Assembly (NCBI GenBank): GCA_021442155.1
Contig: CM038225.1
Coordinates: 79,558,925-79,622,924 of the forward strand
Length of the DNA stretch: 64,000 bases
From: Cymbidium sinense
Taxonomy: Eukaryota > Streptophyta > Magnoliopsida > Asparagales > Orchidaceae
Reading direction: 5' to 3'
Below, in pieces: positions 24,187 through 36,138 of this stretch (positions are counted from its first letter, which is position 1; every line of letters begins with the position of its first letter). The translations under genes and the position numbers were made by a program. The notes under the pieces were generated by a model. That model was not told where the DNA came from, made no database searches, and saw only the letters and a list, made by a program, of their open reading frames with translations.

Positions 24187-27100
24187 TGTGGTGAAATTTT
24201 TTTATGATTTCTAAAGAAATGTATACTTCCATCTTCACTCTATGAAAAATAAAATGAAGATAGAAATATACTTCTTTTTATGCATTTTTGGACACCAAGT
24301 AGATCCATAGATGTTCTTATTGAGGGTGATCGGATATGACATTGAGGAGATGTATACTATCTCGAAAGATAGAAGTCACCATCCTATAATGGATCTAATC
24401 ACCTCAATAATGACTCCAAAGAACAATGGGTCTCCATATGTACCAGAGATTCTTCCCCTACTTTATAGAGAAAAGTAATGTATGGTTTATTTTAAATCGG
24501 GTTAGTTAAGTTTCCTATAAAGACAAGCCCTCATAGTTAATTACATCTTAAGGAAGGGGATTCCTTATGAATACTCCTGATTAAGGTAAATGATCATTGT
24601 CTCCAAAGATTTCAATAGGTAGGACTATCAATCGATTAGTTTATTTTTAGTAAATCAAGTGGGATCGATCAAGAGGCAAGAGTTCTTATCAAAGCCAAAT
24701 GGAATATAAGTAGGAGATGCTCATGATGTTAGGAAACCTAGCGAGCATCTCAAACTATCATATGGTTAGGCTTTATGTTTTTGAAATTGAATTATTTATT
24801 TGAGTTGAATTTTATTAGAAGTTTAGGACTTATAATTCCATAATACAAGGTTATGGAAAGGCCTAAGAAGTGAGGATTTATGCTTATGGCCCATAGAAGG
24901 GAGAAGCAACCTCAAAACCTAAATTTACTTTGTGAGGGGCCAAAAGTATGACCTAAATCTAAGATGAAAATGGGTATTTGGTTTGCCTCCATAAGAGAGG
25001 ACAAACCACCCGACTGCTTGGACTTACAACCGCCTAGGGGTGGTCACCAACTAACTCCTCCTATGATTTTAAATTCATTGGTAAGTCATATGCATTATGC
25101 AAGATAGCTAGGTTATTATTTATTTAGAAAGAGATTAAGTCCTAAACTCACTCCCTAAGAGATTAGATCATGTAAGGGCATGAAAAATGAACTAGATTTA
25201 ATGCAAAACTTATTACATATTACTTCCATTTTTGGACAATCATTTGACTCAGGCTTATAGGATTCATATGCCTAATGCATGAGAAATAAGATTATGGGCC
25301 AAAATTAGCGAGAAGAGGAGGTGTGTTTTCACCATGGCTCTCAAAGGTCAAGCTAAGTTCTCTGGCAGAGGTGGAAGCCCTCCAATCAAGAGTGTAATAA
25401 TATATTTTTAAGCATGATGTTATAAAATAAATACTCATCCAGGGTTGCTAATTCTTTTATCTTGATTTTAACTTAGGCTTTAAATGAGGTTATGAGTTGT
25501 TATATTTAATTTTGAGTTGTTTAATTTGGTAGAAGATTTATTTTCCCTAAGAGTCTAATCATCCGCCATACATCATCAAGCAAGAAAATTATAAAATATA
25601 TCTCTTAATGCACTAAACATCAAACATTTTATAAAAGCTAGTGCAAAAGAATAAAAGGTCATTTGTGGTCGGGTACCACCGCACAAACCCAAAAATAAAT
25701 TGGGTAGCCGAGCTATACCATTATACAACCCGGATTATAAATGAATTAATTTACAATCAAGTAAGGAAATTCATGTTATGGGGTCTTCACTTCTTCTTTT
25801 CTTCTTTCTTTTTCTTCTTTCTTCTTTCTTCTTTTGGTTCTTTCTTTTGGATGATTAGGAGATGGTTGCTCCAAAGGCTTCACATGTATGTAATCTTATG
25901 ACCAATGGTCATCCTAATCCCCATAACATTCATTCCAAAATCCTAATTACAAAAATACATGAAAAGGAAAAGTAAATCTAGCTAACATCTGCAAAATAAA
26001 GATTAACAAAATAAATCATACAAATTCCATGCATGTATATTGGACTTAGCACCCCACACATGGGTAACCAAATCCACCTAGCCTATTGGATTATGCTTAG
26101 GGGTATAAGCACACACAAAAGTATTATATATTTTTATTATAACACCCCTTAAGCACAATCCCTAGAAAATAATGATTAGACTAAATCATCCTACCATTCA
26201 TTCTATTCACCTAACATCCATACTAAAAAATAATTCATCAAGTCATGCACCGCCCTAACCTAAAGCTAGAAGTGGTGACTTAACCTAATGTGTGTGCTTT
26301 AATGTGTGGTATGCTTAGTTATGGCTTTAAGGATTAGATTTTCTAAGTATGAAGATATTCAACTTAGATGGGTGGTTTCATTTAAGTGGTTAGTTGATTT
26401 GGGTTGATTTTATTTGATGCTTTGTTTGGTTTGAATGAATCCTACAATTAATTACTAAGTGTTGTAAAGAGAAAAAGAGAAGAGAACTTCTCTTTCCTTC
26501 CCTATCTTAAGTAATTTCTAAAGTAGATTCATGTTTAATTTTGTTTGGTAAATGTTTTATTATGTGTTTTAATTAATACTAAATTTATATTTTCCCTAAA
26601 CAAACCTATTCAAAAAGAAATGCATTTTAAGATTAAGTAAAGTGAATCAATGTCACAAAACACACATCACTTCATTTCTTTCCCAACATGTACAACATGT
26701 ATATGAATGAATCCTAAGCATATATATACATACAAATGAAAATGTTTAGCATGCTTCATGATGAATGCTAAGAAATATTACTTGAGAAAATTAGAATGCT
26801 TTATGATGCATGATTTTCATTAAGTAGAAAAGGGTTTCTTTTATCCATTATTCACATGCACATGTATATGTATAAAAGGCATAAGTGTGAGTACATTATT
26901 GTTAGCACCAGGGGTGTATAAGACCTACTTAGGGCTACTTAAATCCTCGCAACCTCGAGATTTTCCAGACTAAAATACCACTTTCCTTAAATACAAACAC
27001 ATGTACAAAAGAAATGAATGAAAAAAGAAAGATGCAAAAAGTTTGTATTTATTTGTTTGTTTTGTTTATGCAGTTTATATGTACAACTGTGGGTATCCCT

Positions 27101-30100
27101 CTTTGGTAATAGCATAGGAATGAATAGGAATGGGGTTAGGCAAGTTTTGTGTTCTTTTCAAATGAACTACACACTTTGTCAAATCCTATTCAAAACTATG
27201 CCAAAAGAAAAGAGAAGGAAAGCCACACTATGCACATCTTCATATTTATATCCACATGCAAGCATAAAAATAATTATTAAGTAGCACACTTTTAGTTTTA
27301 GGTGTTTTATTTATAGATTTTGAAAATAGTTTTGGACTTAGTAGTGATAATAGCCATTCATATTTTTTACTTTAAAACATGCAATTTGACATAAAGAAAA
27401 TATTTCATTTTCAATTTGATTTTTGAAAAGCATGAATGCATGAAATTCATATGACATACACATTTAGCATGTTAGGAAAGAACTAAAGTGATGAAATCAT
27501 GTAAACACATTCACCCTAATTAATTCCTAAAGATAATCTTAAGAAATAAGAAAGTTTAAAGCAAATCAAGTTATTTTTAATGAAGGTTTGATTTTGTTTT
27601 GAGTTTGATTTAATTTGATAAATATGAGGTGAGTTTGCTGCTCCTAACCCATTCCCACATATTTTTATTGATTTAGTTTGTTCTTAAGATTATTAGATGA
27701 TTTTTATATATTGTTTAGGTTAATGTATGAATTAAGTGTGTTAATTACCTCTTACCTACACCACCTTAGCATAGTTAATCAAATAATTATGAGCCAATGA
27801 TATGACATAAAATCACACAAGGAATTTAAATCAGCAATGCACCTAAGAAAGAAAGGTACTTAATGCAATTGGCTCATGATTAAGGATTAATTAAGCTAAG
27901 GAGTTTATTTTAAGTAATTTCATAATACCTCTCACACATGTGAGTTGAATTTTTATTTCTTTAATTGTGCTTAGGCTCTTGAAAACCTAAGAATCTACCC
28001 AAGATAGATTAATTGAGTTCTAGAAATTTTTAGAATTTTATGAAACTAATTAAGGGGTAATTAGTGAATTAACCCTTAATTAAGGTTGGATTAAGGAAGA
28101 AAGGTGGTTTAAGGAATATCTTAAGAAAAGTATCCCAAAATTATTTTCTAAACCTCATATTCACTTAAGCAAAACTTAATTGACCAATCAGAGGGTTAGA
28201 CCACTAATTATAGCTTTAATTAAGCTTAATTACATTAAGGAAGTGATTATTAAGGAATGAATTAGCAATTCTTCTAATTAAACCACCAATAAATCCCAAG
28301 ATAATTAGGGGAGGCAGGAGTCATCCCACTAATTATGCAAAAGAAGTTTAGGATTAATCAGTGGAGGAATTAGAGGGTAATTAGCAAAAGAACATTCCCA
28401 ATAAAACCCAAATCTAAAGAAAAGCACTGTTCAAAATCCATTGAAATCATTTTAGAATATTCTATATTCAATTATCTATCAATGCAATTTATTTCATTTT
28501 TTTTTAATTTTTTCTACTTAGATATGAATTTAGGAAGTTTCCTTGATTAATTAATTTAATAATTAAATGTTTAATCTGATAACCATGTGGGCGTTGACAT
28601 GACATGCACTTTTCATGTGACGCGATGGGATTTGTTATTTAAATTGTCACATCGTAGCTCAATGTCAGTGGTGGTGCTACGCATTTTCTTCGCATCCATC
28701 CGATCAAGGATCGAACGACTGAGGATAAAGCCGTGGTTCTAAAGGGGTAATCTGTGGGATCTATTGTCTTTGATCATGGTCGTCCATCCAAAACACGGAT
28801 GGATGGCCCATGATCATCTATTTCCATGCGAGGAGAGGACATTATCCATCTTGGCATGATCCAAGCTGATTGAGCTTGGATTGAAACTCAATTCACACCA
28901 TCAACATGCAAAGGAGATCACATCTAATGGCTAGAATCTCATGGGGTGATACTTTACTTCACAAAGGACCATACCACATTGAAATTATGCTCGGTTTAAT
29001 AGCATACGAAGGTGATCATCGGTGCTCGATTCCCTTGGACAAGGTTCGTCTAGTGGAGATGAAATTTTGTTGACAGTTTGAAGTCTTGAGATTGGATGGA
29101 TCCTTCTAAAGGCCAAGCTCCCTTCAAATAGGCTCAGTCTTGATCAAGACTAGCCCTCCCTTGCCTTTGGAGCTTGTGTGAAGGCTTGGGTGAGTTTGAT
29201 CAAGCTCCTTGATGAAGCTTGCAAAGGGAATTCTATTAGTATCGAGTGTTGAGTAAGTTTGAATTTCAATGGAGCTCCCCTATTATTGGTTTTAGAAAAT
29301 TCAAAAATGGAGAATTTGAAATCACTCTAGGAAGCTTAGGATCACTTGGAAATGGATCCTCTAGCTTCCCTTAGCTCAATCGAGTATCAAAATGTTAATA
29401 TTGTATTGAATTAGGGGGAGTATATCCCTCCCACAGAAGAATCCATGAAAAAGCTTATCATTTTGATCCAATTGACCCTATTGGGTTGTTTGAGTTGTTT
29501 AGAGTGGCATGGCATTCGGTTTGGCCAAAGGAGGAGTAGGTGAGGTGGCCATGTGCTCAAATAAGGTGGAGGGAGGATTCCATGTGGCCATTTTCAAAGG
29601 TGGTGGTCAATTTTGGGATTAGGTTGGGTTTGGCTGACCCAAACCCATTGGGTCATGTGCAATAGGTTCATTAGTGACCATTTGGTCCACTAAGAGGTTG
29701 TCAAGTATCCATAAAAAGGATTTGACCAAATTCCAAGTGGATTTGGCCAAAATTTACCCTATGTCCTAAGGGTAAAATGGTTATTTGGCTTGGGTTTCAA
29801 TTTGAATATGTTTGGTATGTTTGAAAAATGGGTTAGGCCAAGTTTCATTGAATTTGGAATTAGTTTGATGTGATTTGGCTCATGTTGACCCATTTAGGTC
29901 AAAATGGGTCAACTTGGGTTAAGTTGACCAATTGGTCAAATTGGGTCAAACCAACGGTTGGGTCAAGTTCATATGACCATTTGAAATATTTTGGTGGCTT
30001 TAGTTTGATTCAATTTGGTTTATATTTGGTTTTGGTTCAATTGAGTTCATTTAGGTCAAATGGGTCAAGTTGACCAAATTGACCCATTTGACCTATTTGA

Positions 30101-31858
30101 GTTAGGTCATGGGTTGGTTCATGTTTGGTTGGTCATATGAAATGGATTGGTATCTTTGTTTCCAATCAATTTGGTTTATATTTGAGTTTGGCTCAATTTG
30201 ACCTTTTAGGTCAAGTTAGGTTCATGGTCAATTTGCTAGGTTAGGTCTAGTTGGCCAATTGAGGCTTTGGTCAAGTTCAACAATCATTTTGGAATGAACT
30301 TGACTCATTGGTTTCAATCAATTTAGCTTAGATCAAGTTTTGACACATTTTGACTTTTAGGTCAAGTTGGGTCAACTTGGGTCAAGTGGCCAATTGAGCT
30401 AGGTTAGGCTCAAATGTTGACTTGGTCAAGTTCAAACATTGATCATGAATGAGTTTTGATCAATGGTTTCAATCAATTTAATGTCCTATGATGGATTTTG
30501 GCTAGTTTAGGTTTCATTTTGGCTAAGTGTTGACTTGATCAACATTTAGGTTAAGTGGTTTGAAGTCAAGTGAGTTTTGATTCATTTGATAATTTCAAGT
30601 TCAAAGGGTGAACATGAGTTTTGATTTCGTGATTGAAGTTTATGTTCATATTTGGATTCATGATTGATTGAATCATGAAGAAAAATCAAGAGTTTGACTC
30701 TATTTGAAATTGATTTGGCTAAGTTCAAGATTTTGACTTGAAAGGCTTAGGTTGGATTTTTATTGAATTTAAGTTTGATTTTTGGATTTTTTTTTTTGTT
30801 GTTTGATTTATATTTGATTTATATTTGTGAATATAAATGAGAATATAAATGGGTTATGAGAAAAATTCAAGGATTTGAAGTGATTTGAACTTGATTTAGG
30901 CTAAGTCTTTAAGAGGGAATCAAAGTGACTTAGGATTATTTGAATTTGAATTTTGGATTTAGTTTAATTGATCTGAATTTATATTTAATTTATATATGTG
31001 AATATAAATGATTATATAAATGGGTTTTGAGAAAATTTCATGACTTTAAGGTGGTTTGAATTTGATTTAAGCTAAGTCCTTAAGAGGGAATTAAAGGGTT
31101 TAGGAAAGATTTTGAACTTGGAATTGAATTTTGGATTTAGTTTGATTGATTTGAATTTATATTTCATTTATATATGTGAATATAAATGAGAATATAAATG
31201 AGTTGTGAGAAAATTTCATGAGTTTGAATTGATTTAGATTTGATTTAGGCTAAGTCCTTAAGTGGGGATCAAAGGACTTTGGAAAGATTTTGAACTTGGA
31301 ATTGAATTTTGGATTTAGTTTGATTGATTTGAATTTATATTTCATTTATATATGTGAATATAAATGAGAATATAAATGGTTTGTGTGAAAATTTCATGAA
31401 TTTAAGGTGGTTTGAATTTGATTTAGGCTAAGTCTATGAGAGGAAATCAAAAGACTTAGGAAAGATTTGAAGTTGGAATTTCAATCATGGGTTTCAATCA
31501 TTAATTTCAATCATGGGTTTCAATCATTAGTTTCAATCATGGGTTTCAACCATTTGGCATTGATTTGGGTTTGGAGAAAATCAATTAACCTAGAATTTAT
31601 TTAAGTTTGATGTTGATTTGATTTGGAGTTTGACTTGAAGGAAGGAAGTGAGGAATGTAGTTCAAGATAGGCAGAAAATTCTCCCAACCCCAAGGCATGA
31701 CCTATTCCTATGGCTAACTCTTCTAAGTCTCTAGGGTTAGGTTGAATGTCCACTAAATCATTAGATGTGTCTTAAGACTAAGGATCTATTAAAGTCTAAG
31801 AGGAGTCCGATGTCTAAGATGGAGTGTTTGAGAGCTCATCCTAAAAATGAGGTCAACA
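24187..31858 (-). mobile_element. Complete 7,672-bp solo LTR with CATAT target duplication
   Basis: On the minus strand the element starts TGTTGACCTC at 31,858 and ends TTTCACCACA at 24,187. It is flanked by a perfect 5-bp duplication CATAT (24,182-24,186 and 31,859-31,863). There is no internal domain, primer-binding site or second LTR, so it is a solo LTR produced by recombination between the two LTRs of an inserted element. Removing it with one CATAT rejoins the host LTR so that it matches the solo LTR's own sequence around 27,430. Read along the minus strand it carries the GGTCAA/TTGACC tract (plus-strand 29,880-30,560), the GC-richer block (about 28,540-29,560), the GTAGCC module (about 26,890-26,980), a pyrimidine-rich tract (about 25,790-25,850, plus strand) and the AT-rich 3' end. 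No ORF has support. Confidence 0.93.
30720..31470. repeat. ~178-bp tandem repeats inside the solo LTR
   Basis: About four units share GGCTAAGTC..TAAGAGGG, GATTTAGTTTGATTGATTTG, ATGTGAATATAAATGAGAAT and GAGAAAATTTCATGA. Unit starts (AAGTC) are near 30,903, 31,074, 31,253 and 31,431. Layer B carries about two diverged equivalents (about 20,290-20,650), so copy number differs among LTRs of the family. Confidence 0.75.
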
Positions 31859-31863
31859 CATAT

Positions 31864-32695
31864 CTTTTGAAAAATCAAAATAAATGAAATATTTCTTTTA
31901 TGTCAAATTGCATACTTTGGCTAAAGTAAGAATATGAGTGGCTATTATCACTATAAAATCAAAAATAACTTTCAAAACTTATAAATCAAACATTTTAAAT
32001 GAAAGTATGCTATTTAAAAATACTTATAAGCTTGCATGTGATTATAAAATAAAATGTATTATGTGCTTTTATTCTTTTATCTTAACATGGTTTATATAGG
32101 ATTTGCAAAGTCTATAGTTCATTTGAAAAGAACATAACACTTGTTTCAATTCATTCCTATGCACTCCCATGCCATGAATTAAGAAAGACCTTCATATTGT
32201 ACATATAAATTAAATAAACAAAATCAAACAAACAAACATAAGCTTTTTTCATGATTCTTTTTCCATTCATTTTTTTTATACATGCACATGTATTTAAGAA
32301 AAGTGGTATATTAGTCTGTACATCTAGGGATTACGAGGCTTTAAGTAGCCCCAAGTAAGTCTTGTACCTTACACCCCTGGTGTAGAAAATAATGGCGTTG
32401 TACTCACTTATGTCTTTCATACATGCAAATGTGCCTTTTATTAATGGAGAAAAGAATTCCTCTCTTTTCTACTTAACAAAATCATGCTTCATGAAGCATC
32501 CAAATTTCCTTAAGCAACATCTCTTAGCATTCATCATCAAGGTGTGCTAAATATTTACACTTGCATGTATAGATATGCTTAGGATCATTTCATGTGCATG
32601 ATACAGATGTTGGAAAGAAATAAAGAGTTGTGTGTTTTGTGATAATAATTCACTTTAATTAGTCTTTAAAATGTCTTTCTTATTTGAATGGGTTT
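31864..32695 (+). mobile_element. Layer B giant 5' LTR, segment 2
   Basis: The LTR resumes after the CATAT duplication (CTTTTGAAAAATC..) and parallels the complement of the solo LTR near 26,600-27,430. It includes the TTAAGTAGCC module (about 32,340) and the ATTCATC / AAAGAAAT block. It is interrupted again at 32,695 by the minus-strand Tat element and continues at 51,503. GGTTT at 32,691-32,695 is the left target duplication of that insertion. Confidence 0.88.
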
Positions 32696-33889
32696 TGTGG
32701 GAACCAAAAATTTGCCACCGACCTCTCGATAATTTTGAATTGAAGAGAGTATGATTTGAAGTGTCGGTGTAATTTTCAGAAGGCAGATGGAATAGTAGAT
32801 AAGACACTACCCAGAGATTTCATCCTTATTTGGTGAGGACTTTAGATCTAGTTCCAGGTTTCCTATAGGTGCAACCCCTTATAGTTAATTACCCCTCCCA
32901 ATAAATGAGAGAGAACTTTCAATTAAGGATAATCATTAGACCGCTAAATGTGTAGTGTATAGTAGCAGCATGTGGACTTTTAGAATTTAAGATTTATGAA
33001 ATTTATCATTTCAGCTTAAACCAAATGGTTGGGGGAATGTTGATGTGCCCGATCTAGATCACAATCATTCCACGATCCCTAGTCTACCGAGGGAGTTACC
33101 CAACCCGAGAAGGATCCTTATCGAACACATGGGTTACATCTCAAGAAATTCTTGTAGGGGTGGTGTTTTTCAAGGAGACAAGCTTAATCCTACCTTACCG
33201 ACAAAAGGATTGCTATCAAGTATACCCTATGATTCACAACTCAAATGGCGATTATTGGAGCATACGACATCATGATCATAATATAATGGAGCCTGATTGG
33301 CCAAACCATTCGATCATAGGACTCTGGTCGTAACTGCTTGTCTGTGGAGCCTACTAGCCAAGTCACACAGTCAGAGGGCATGGGACACATCCTTACTAGC
33401 AAGAGATTGATTGAGAGTGAATATAGCAGAACACGTGATTTGGCATTGATTCCTTTGTGAGCTAGAGTTTTCTTAATTTGTCACCCCCGACAAACAGTTG
33501 AGGAAGGTGAATAGATTGAGTTTGTTTTAAGCTTTTAAGGATTGGATTCCATTTAAGAAGTTTTAGATTGCTACTTAATTTGATTTGAAAAATTGATTAA
33601 TTTGAATATATTTAAGAGCTTTAGATCTGTCAACTCTATTTAGCTGCTAACAGAGAATTAGATCTACTATCACGAATCGACTTTATATTTCACCGATTTG
33701 AAACTCTTATTATAGGTTTTTAGGTTTTGTTGCACTCCCTAAGACTAAACGGGTAGCAACCCGCGACAAAGATCCTCAGACACTTGAATTTAAGCATTCA
33801 AAGACATAGTTTGTGCATGATTAGTAATTTAGGTAATTTTATTTTTGAATTATGAGATTGATTTTGTATTTTCATTTAATTCCAATTTA

Positions 33890-34590
33890 TTTACGCTTTT
33901 CTTTGATATTAAAATTTGCACTTAAAATCTCTATGTCCGAGCACATGCAAGTGTTTATAGCTTAGCTAATTTCATCTAATTAATGAAATCATTAATTTTG
34001 AAACATAATTTAGAATGAAGTATCTTAATTTTTGTATTGAAAAAGCATTTAGTTTAGTGTCACCTTTATCTTCTTGTACAAAAAATTGTATCCGGTGACG
34101 AAGAAGATATTGTAAATTGATTTAATATCTTATTAGATTTTCAAATTAATATTTAATTAATTTTAATTTAGCATGCAGCCTTTTCAGACATTAAAATTTG
34201 CACTTAAAATCTCTATGTCCGAGCACATGCAAATGTTTATAGCTTAGATAATTTCACCAAATTAGTGATTTCATTGATCTTGAAAATCATAGTATAGAAT
34301 GAAGTTCCTTAAATTTTGTATTAAAGGAAAGCTCGTTCATTTGTGCAACATTTAGTTTAGTGTCACCTTCTGTCTTCTTGTACAAAAAATTGTAGATCCG
34401 GTGGCGAAGAAGATATTGTAAATTGATCTAATATCTTATTAGATTTTTAGATTAATATATAATAAATTTCAATTTAGTCTGTGCAGCCTTTTCAGACATT
34501 AAAATTTGCACTAAAAATGTCTATGTTCGAGCACATGTAGGTGTTTATAGCTTAAATAATTTCACCAAATTAGTGATTTGCGATGTAAAA
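33890..34590. repeat. ~300-bp tandem repeat in the left LTR
   Basis: The units contain CATTAAAATTTGCACT, TATGTCCGAGCACATGCA, GTTTATAGCTTAG and TTAGTTTAGTGTCACC. Starts are near 33,908, 34,190 and 34,494, the third truncated. The same unit is present in about four copies in the right LTR at 47,630-48,740. Confidence 0.85.
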
Positions 34591-35274
34591 ATTGAAAAAG
34601 AAGAATTCATCTCATATGTTCTTCCCTAATGTGAGCAAAATTGACTGAAGTTAAAAAAAAAAGAAATGGTCAAGACAAGCGGAGCGACAACAAAATGATG
34701 CTGAATGGGAGGGAAATTCAAGAAAGAAGAAATACCTGGCAGAGGTTGAACGGCGAGCAGATTTAAGATGCTAATGAGCTAGACATGTAATAGTAGAGTA
34801 ATGAGCGGAGTGGGCGGATTGCGACGGGGCAAATGAGGATCTGCATCGAGGTGTAGAGCAGAGGGACGGATGGTGAGCAAGGCCCGCTGAATGGGAGGGC
34901 TGACGCGGAGGCGTGATGCGGGACGCTGAGTGCTGCCGATGGGTCTGAGAGAATGAGGGGTCTGAGAGGGTGGCCGTTGAGAAGACGCGGATGGATCAGA
35001 GGCATGGGCTGAGTAGGAAGAGATTAAAGTGGGATGGGTAAAAGAAAAATACAAAAGGAGAGGGGAGAGAGGAAAGGATATGTTGGAACAGGGAATGGGA
35101 AGGAGAGGAACCATTTTTTTCTTTATTTTTTTGCAGTTGAAGGAGAGCCGTGAGCATTTTGTTTCTGTGGTTAAGGGAAGAGAGTGGAGGGAACGCTTGC
35201 ATGTGGAGGAGGGTAATTTAGGGATTTTAAATAAATTTTAAATTGATTAAACAGTTTTAATGTGAATTTTAATT

Positions 35275-35275
<1 letters not shown>

Positions 35276-35344
<69 letters not shown>
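35276..35344. repeat. (AT)n microsatellite in the left LTR
   Basis: A pure AT run of about 69 bp; the corresponding run in the right LTR is shorter (50,653-50,690). Confidence 0.95.
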
Positions 35345-35346
<2 letters not shown>

Positions 35347-35909
35347 AATTATAATTATAATATTCAACAAGGTAGTATTTCTACATCAAGAAGCTTTGGT
35401 TCAAGTCAGTGTTAAATTGAGTCAATTTTAGTTCAAAATGTGCATCACCATTTTTGACCACTAGATTTTCGTGCAGAATTATTTGAATTAAGTACAAATA
35501 GTCTTATTCGATAGATTTTGATATTTTGAAGTTATCAGCGTAATCAATTTCATGAACTAAGATTGTTTGGCTTACGTCGATGCCTGCTGACTTCGATGTA
35601 TGTATAGGCATGTTGATGACTCAAGCGCTTGCTCGGTTGATCATCAAGTCATGCAATATTTACATTCTGAATAGGATGGCGAAGTGCTTTCATCGATCGG
35701 AGGTCATTTGAGTTGATTTTGGTGACGTCTTGTGCATTTCAACCTTGATTTGTACATTGTCACTTCAAATCATTTGGCATTTATTCAAACTCGTCTGAAT
35801 TGAGCGTAGACAGTCTCATTTGATATGAACGAAGCAATCAATTTCATGAACAGAGATCATTTGGTCATCATCATAGCTTCTCGACTTCAATATGCAACAC
35901 TTATTATAG

Positions 35910-35912
<3 letters not shown>

Positions 35913-35994
<82 letters not shown>
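35913..35994. repeat. (AT)n microsatellite, left LTR only
   Basis: A pure AT run of about 82 bp. At the equivalent position of the right LTR (about 51,300) there is only short TTATAATATTTATATT sequence, so the expansion post-dates insertion. Confidence 0.95.
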
Positions 35995-36006
<12 letters not shown>

Positions 36007-36138
36007 GATGTTCAAAGTCAAGTCACAATCGAGGTCATTTTACCATTTTCGATGTCCGGTATATTGAGCCCGATTTGTACGTCACCTCAAGTCCATCAAT
36101 TTAACTTGTGGGCTTATGACACACATAAGGAGGTCAAT

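Larger units (their letters stand above)
32696..36138 (-). repeat. 3' LTR (left) of the minus-strand Tat element, 3,443 bp
   Basis: On the minus strand this runs from a decayed TGTTGACC start (now CATTGACCTCC at 36,138) to GTTCCCACA at 32,696. It is co-linear with the right LTR but about 1.6 kb shorter. It has about 2.3 copies instead of 4 of a ~300-bp tandem unit, and it lacks most of the right LTR's 48,750-50,000 block. Two (AT)n runs (35,276-35,344; 35,913-35,994) lie inside it, the second expanded only in this copy. Confidence 0.88.

Noticed and set aside
34763..35241. Overlapping Ser/Pro-rich and Lys/Arg-rich frames on both strands
   Set aside because: They come from purine-rich LTR sequence. 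The matching part of the right LTR (50,040-50,600) does not preserve them.
35825..36067. 80-residue frame with an Ile-Tyr run
   Set aside because: It is created by the (AT)n microsatellite in the left LTR.
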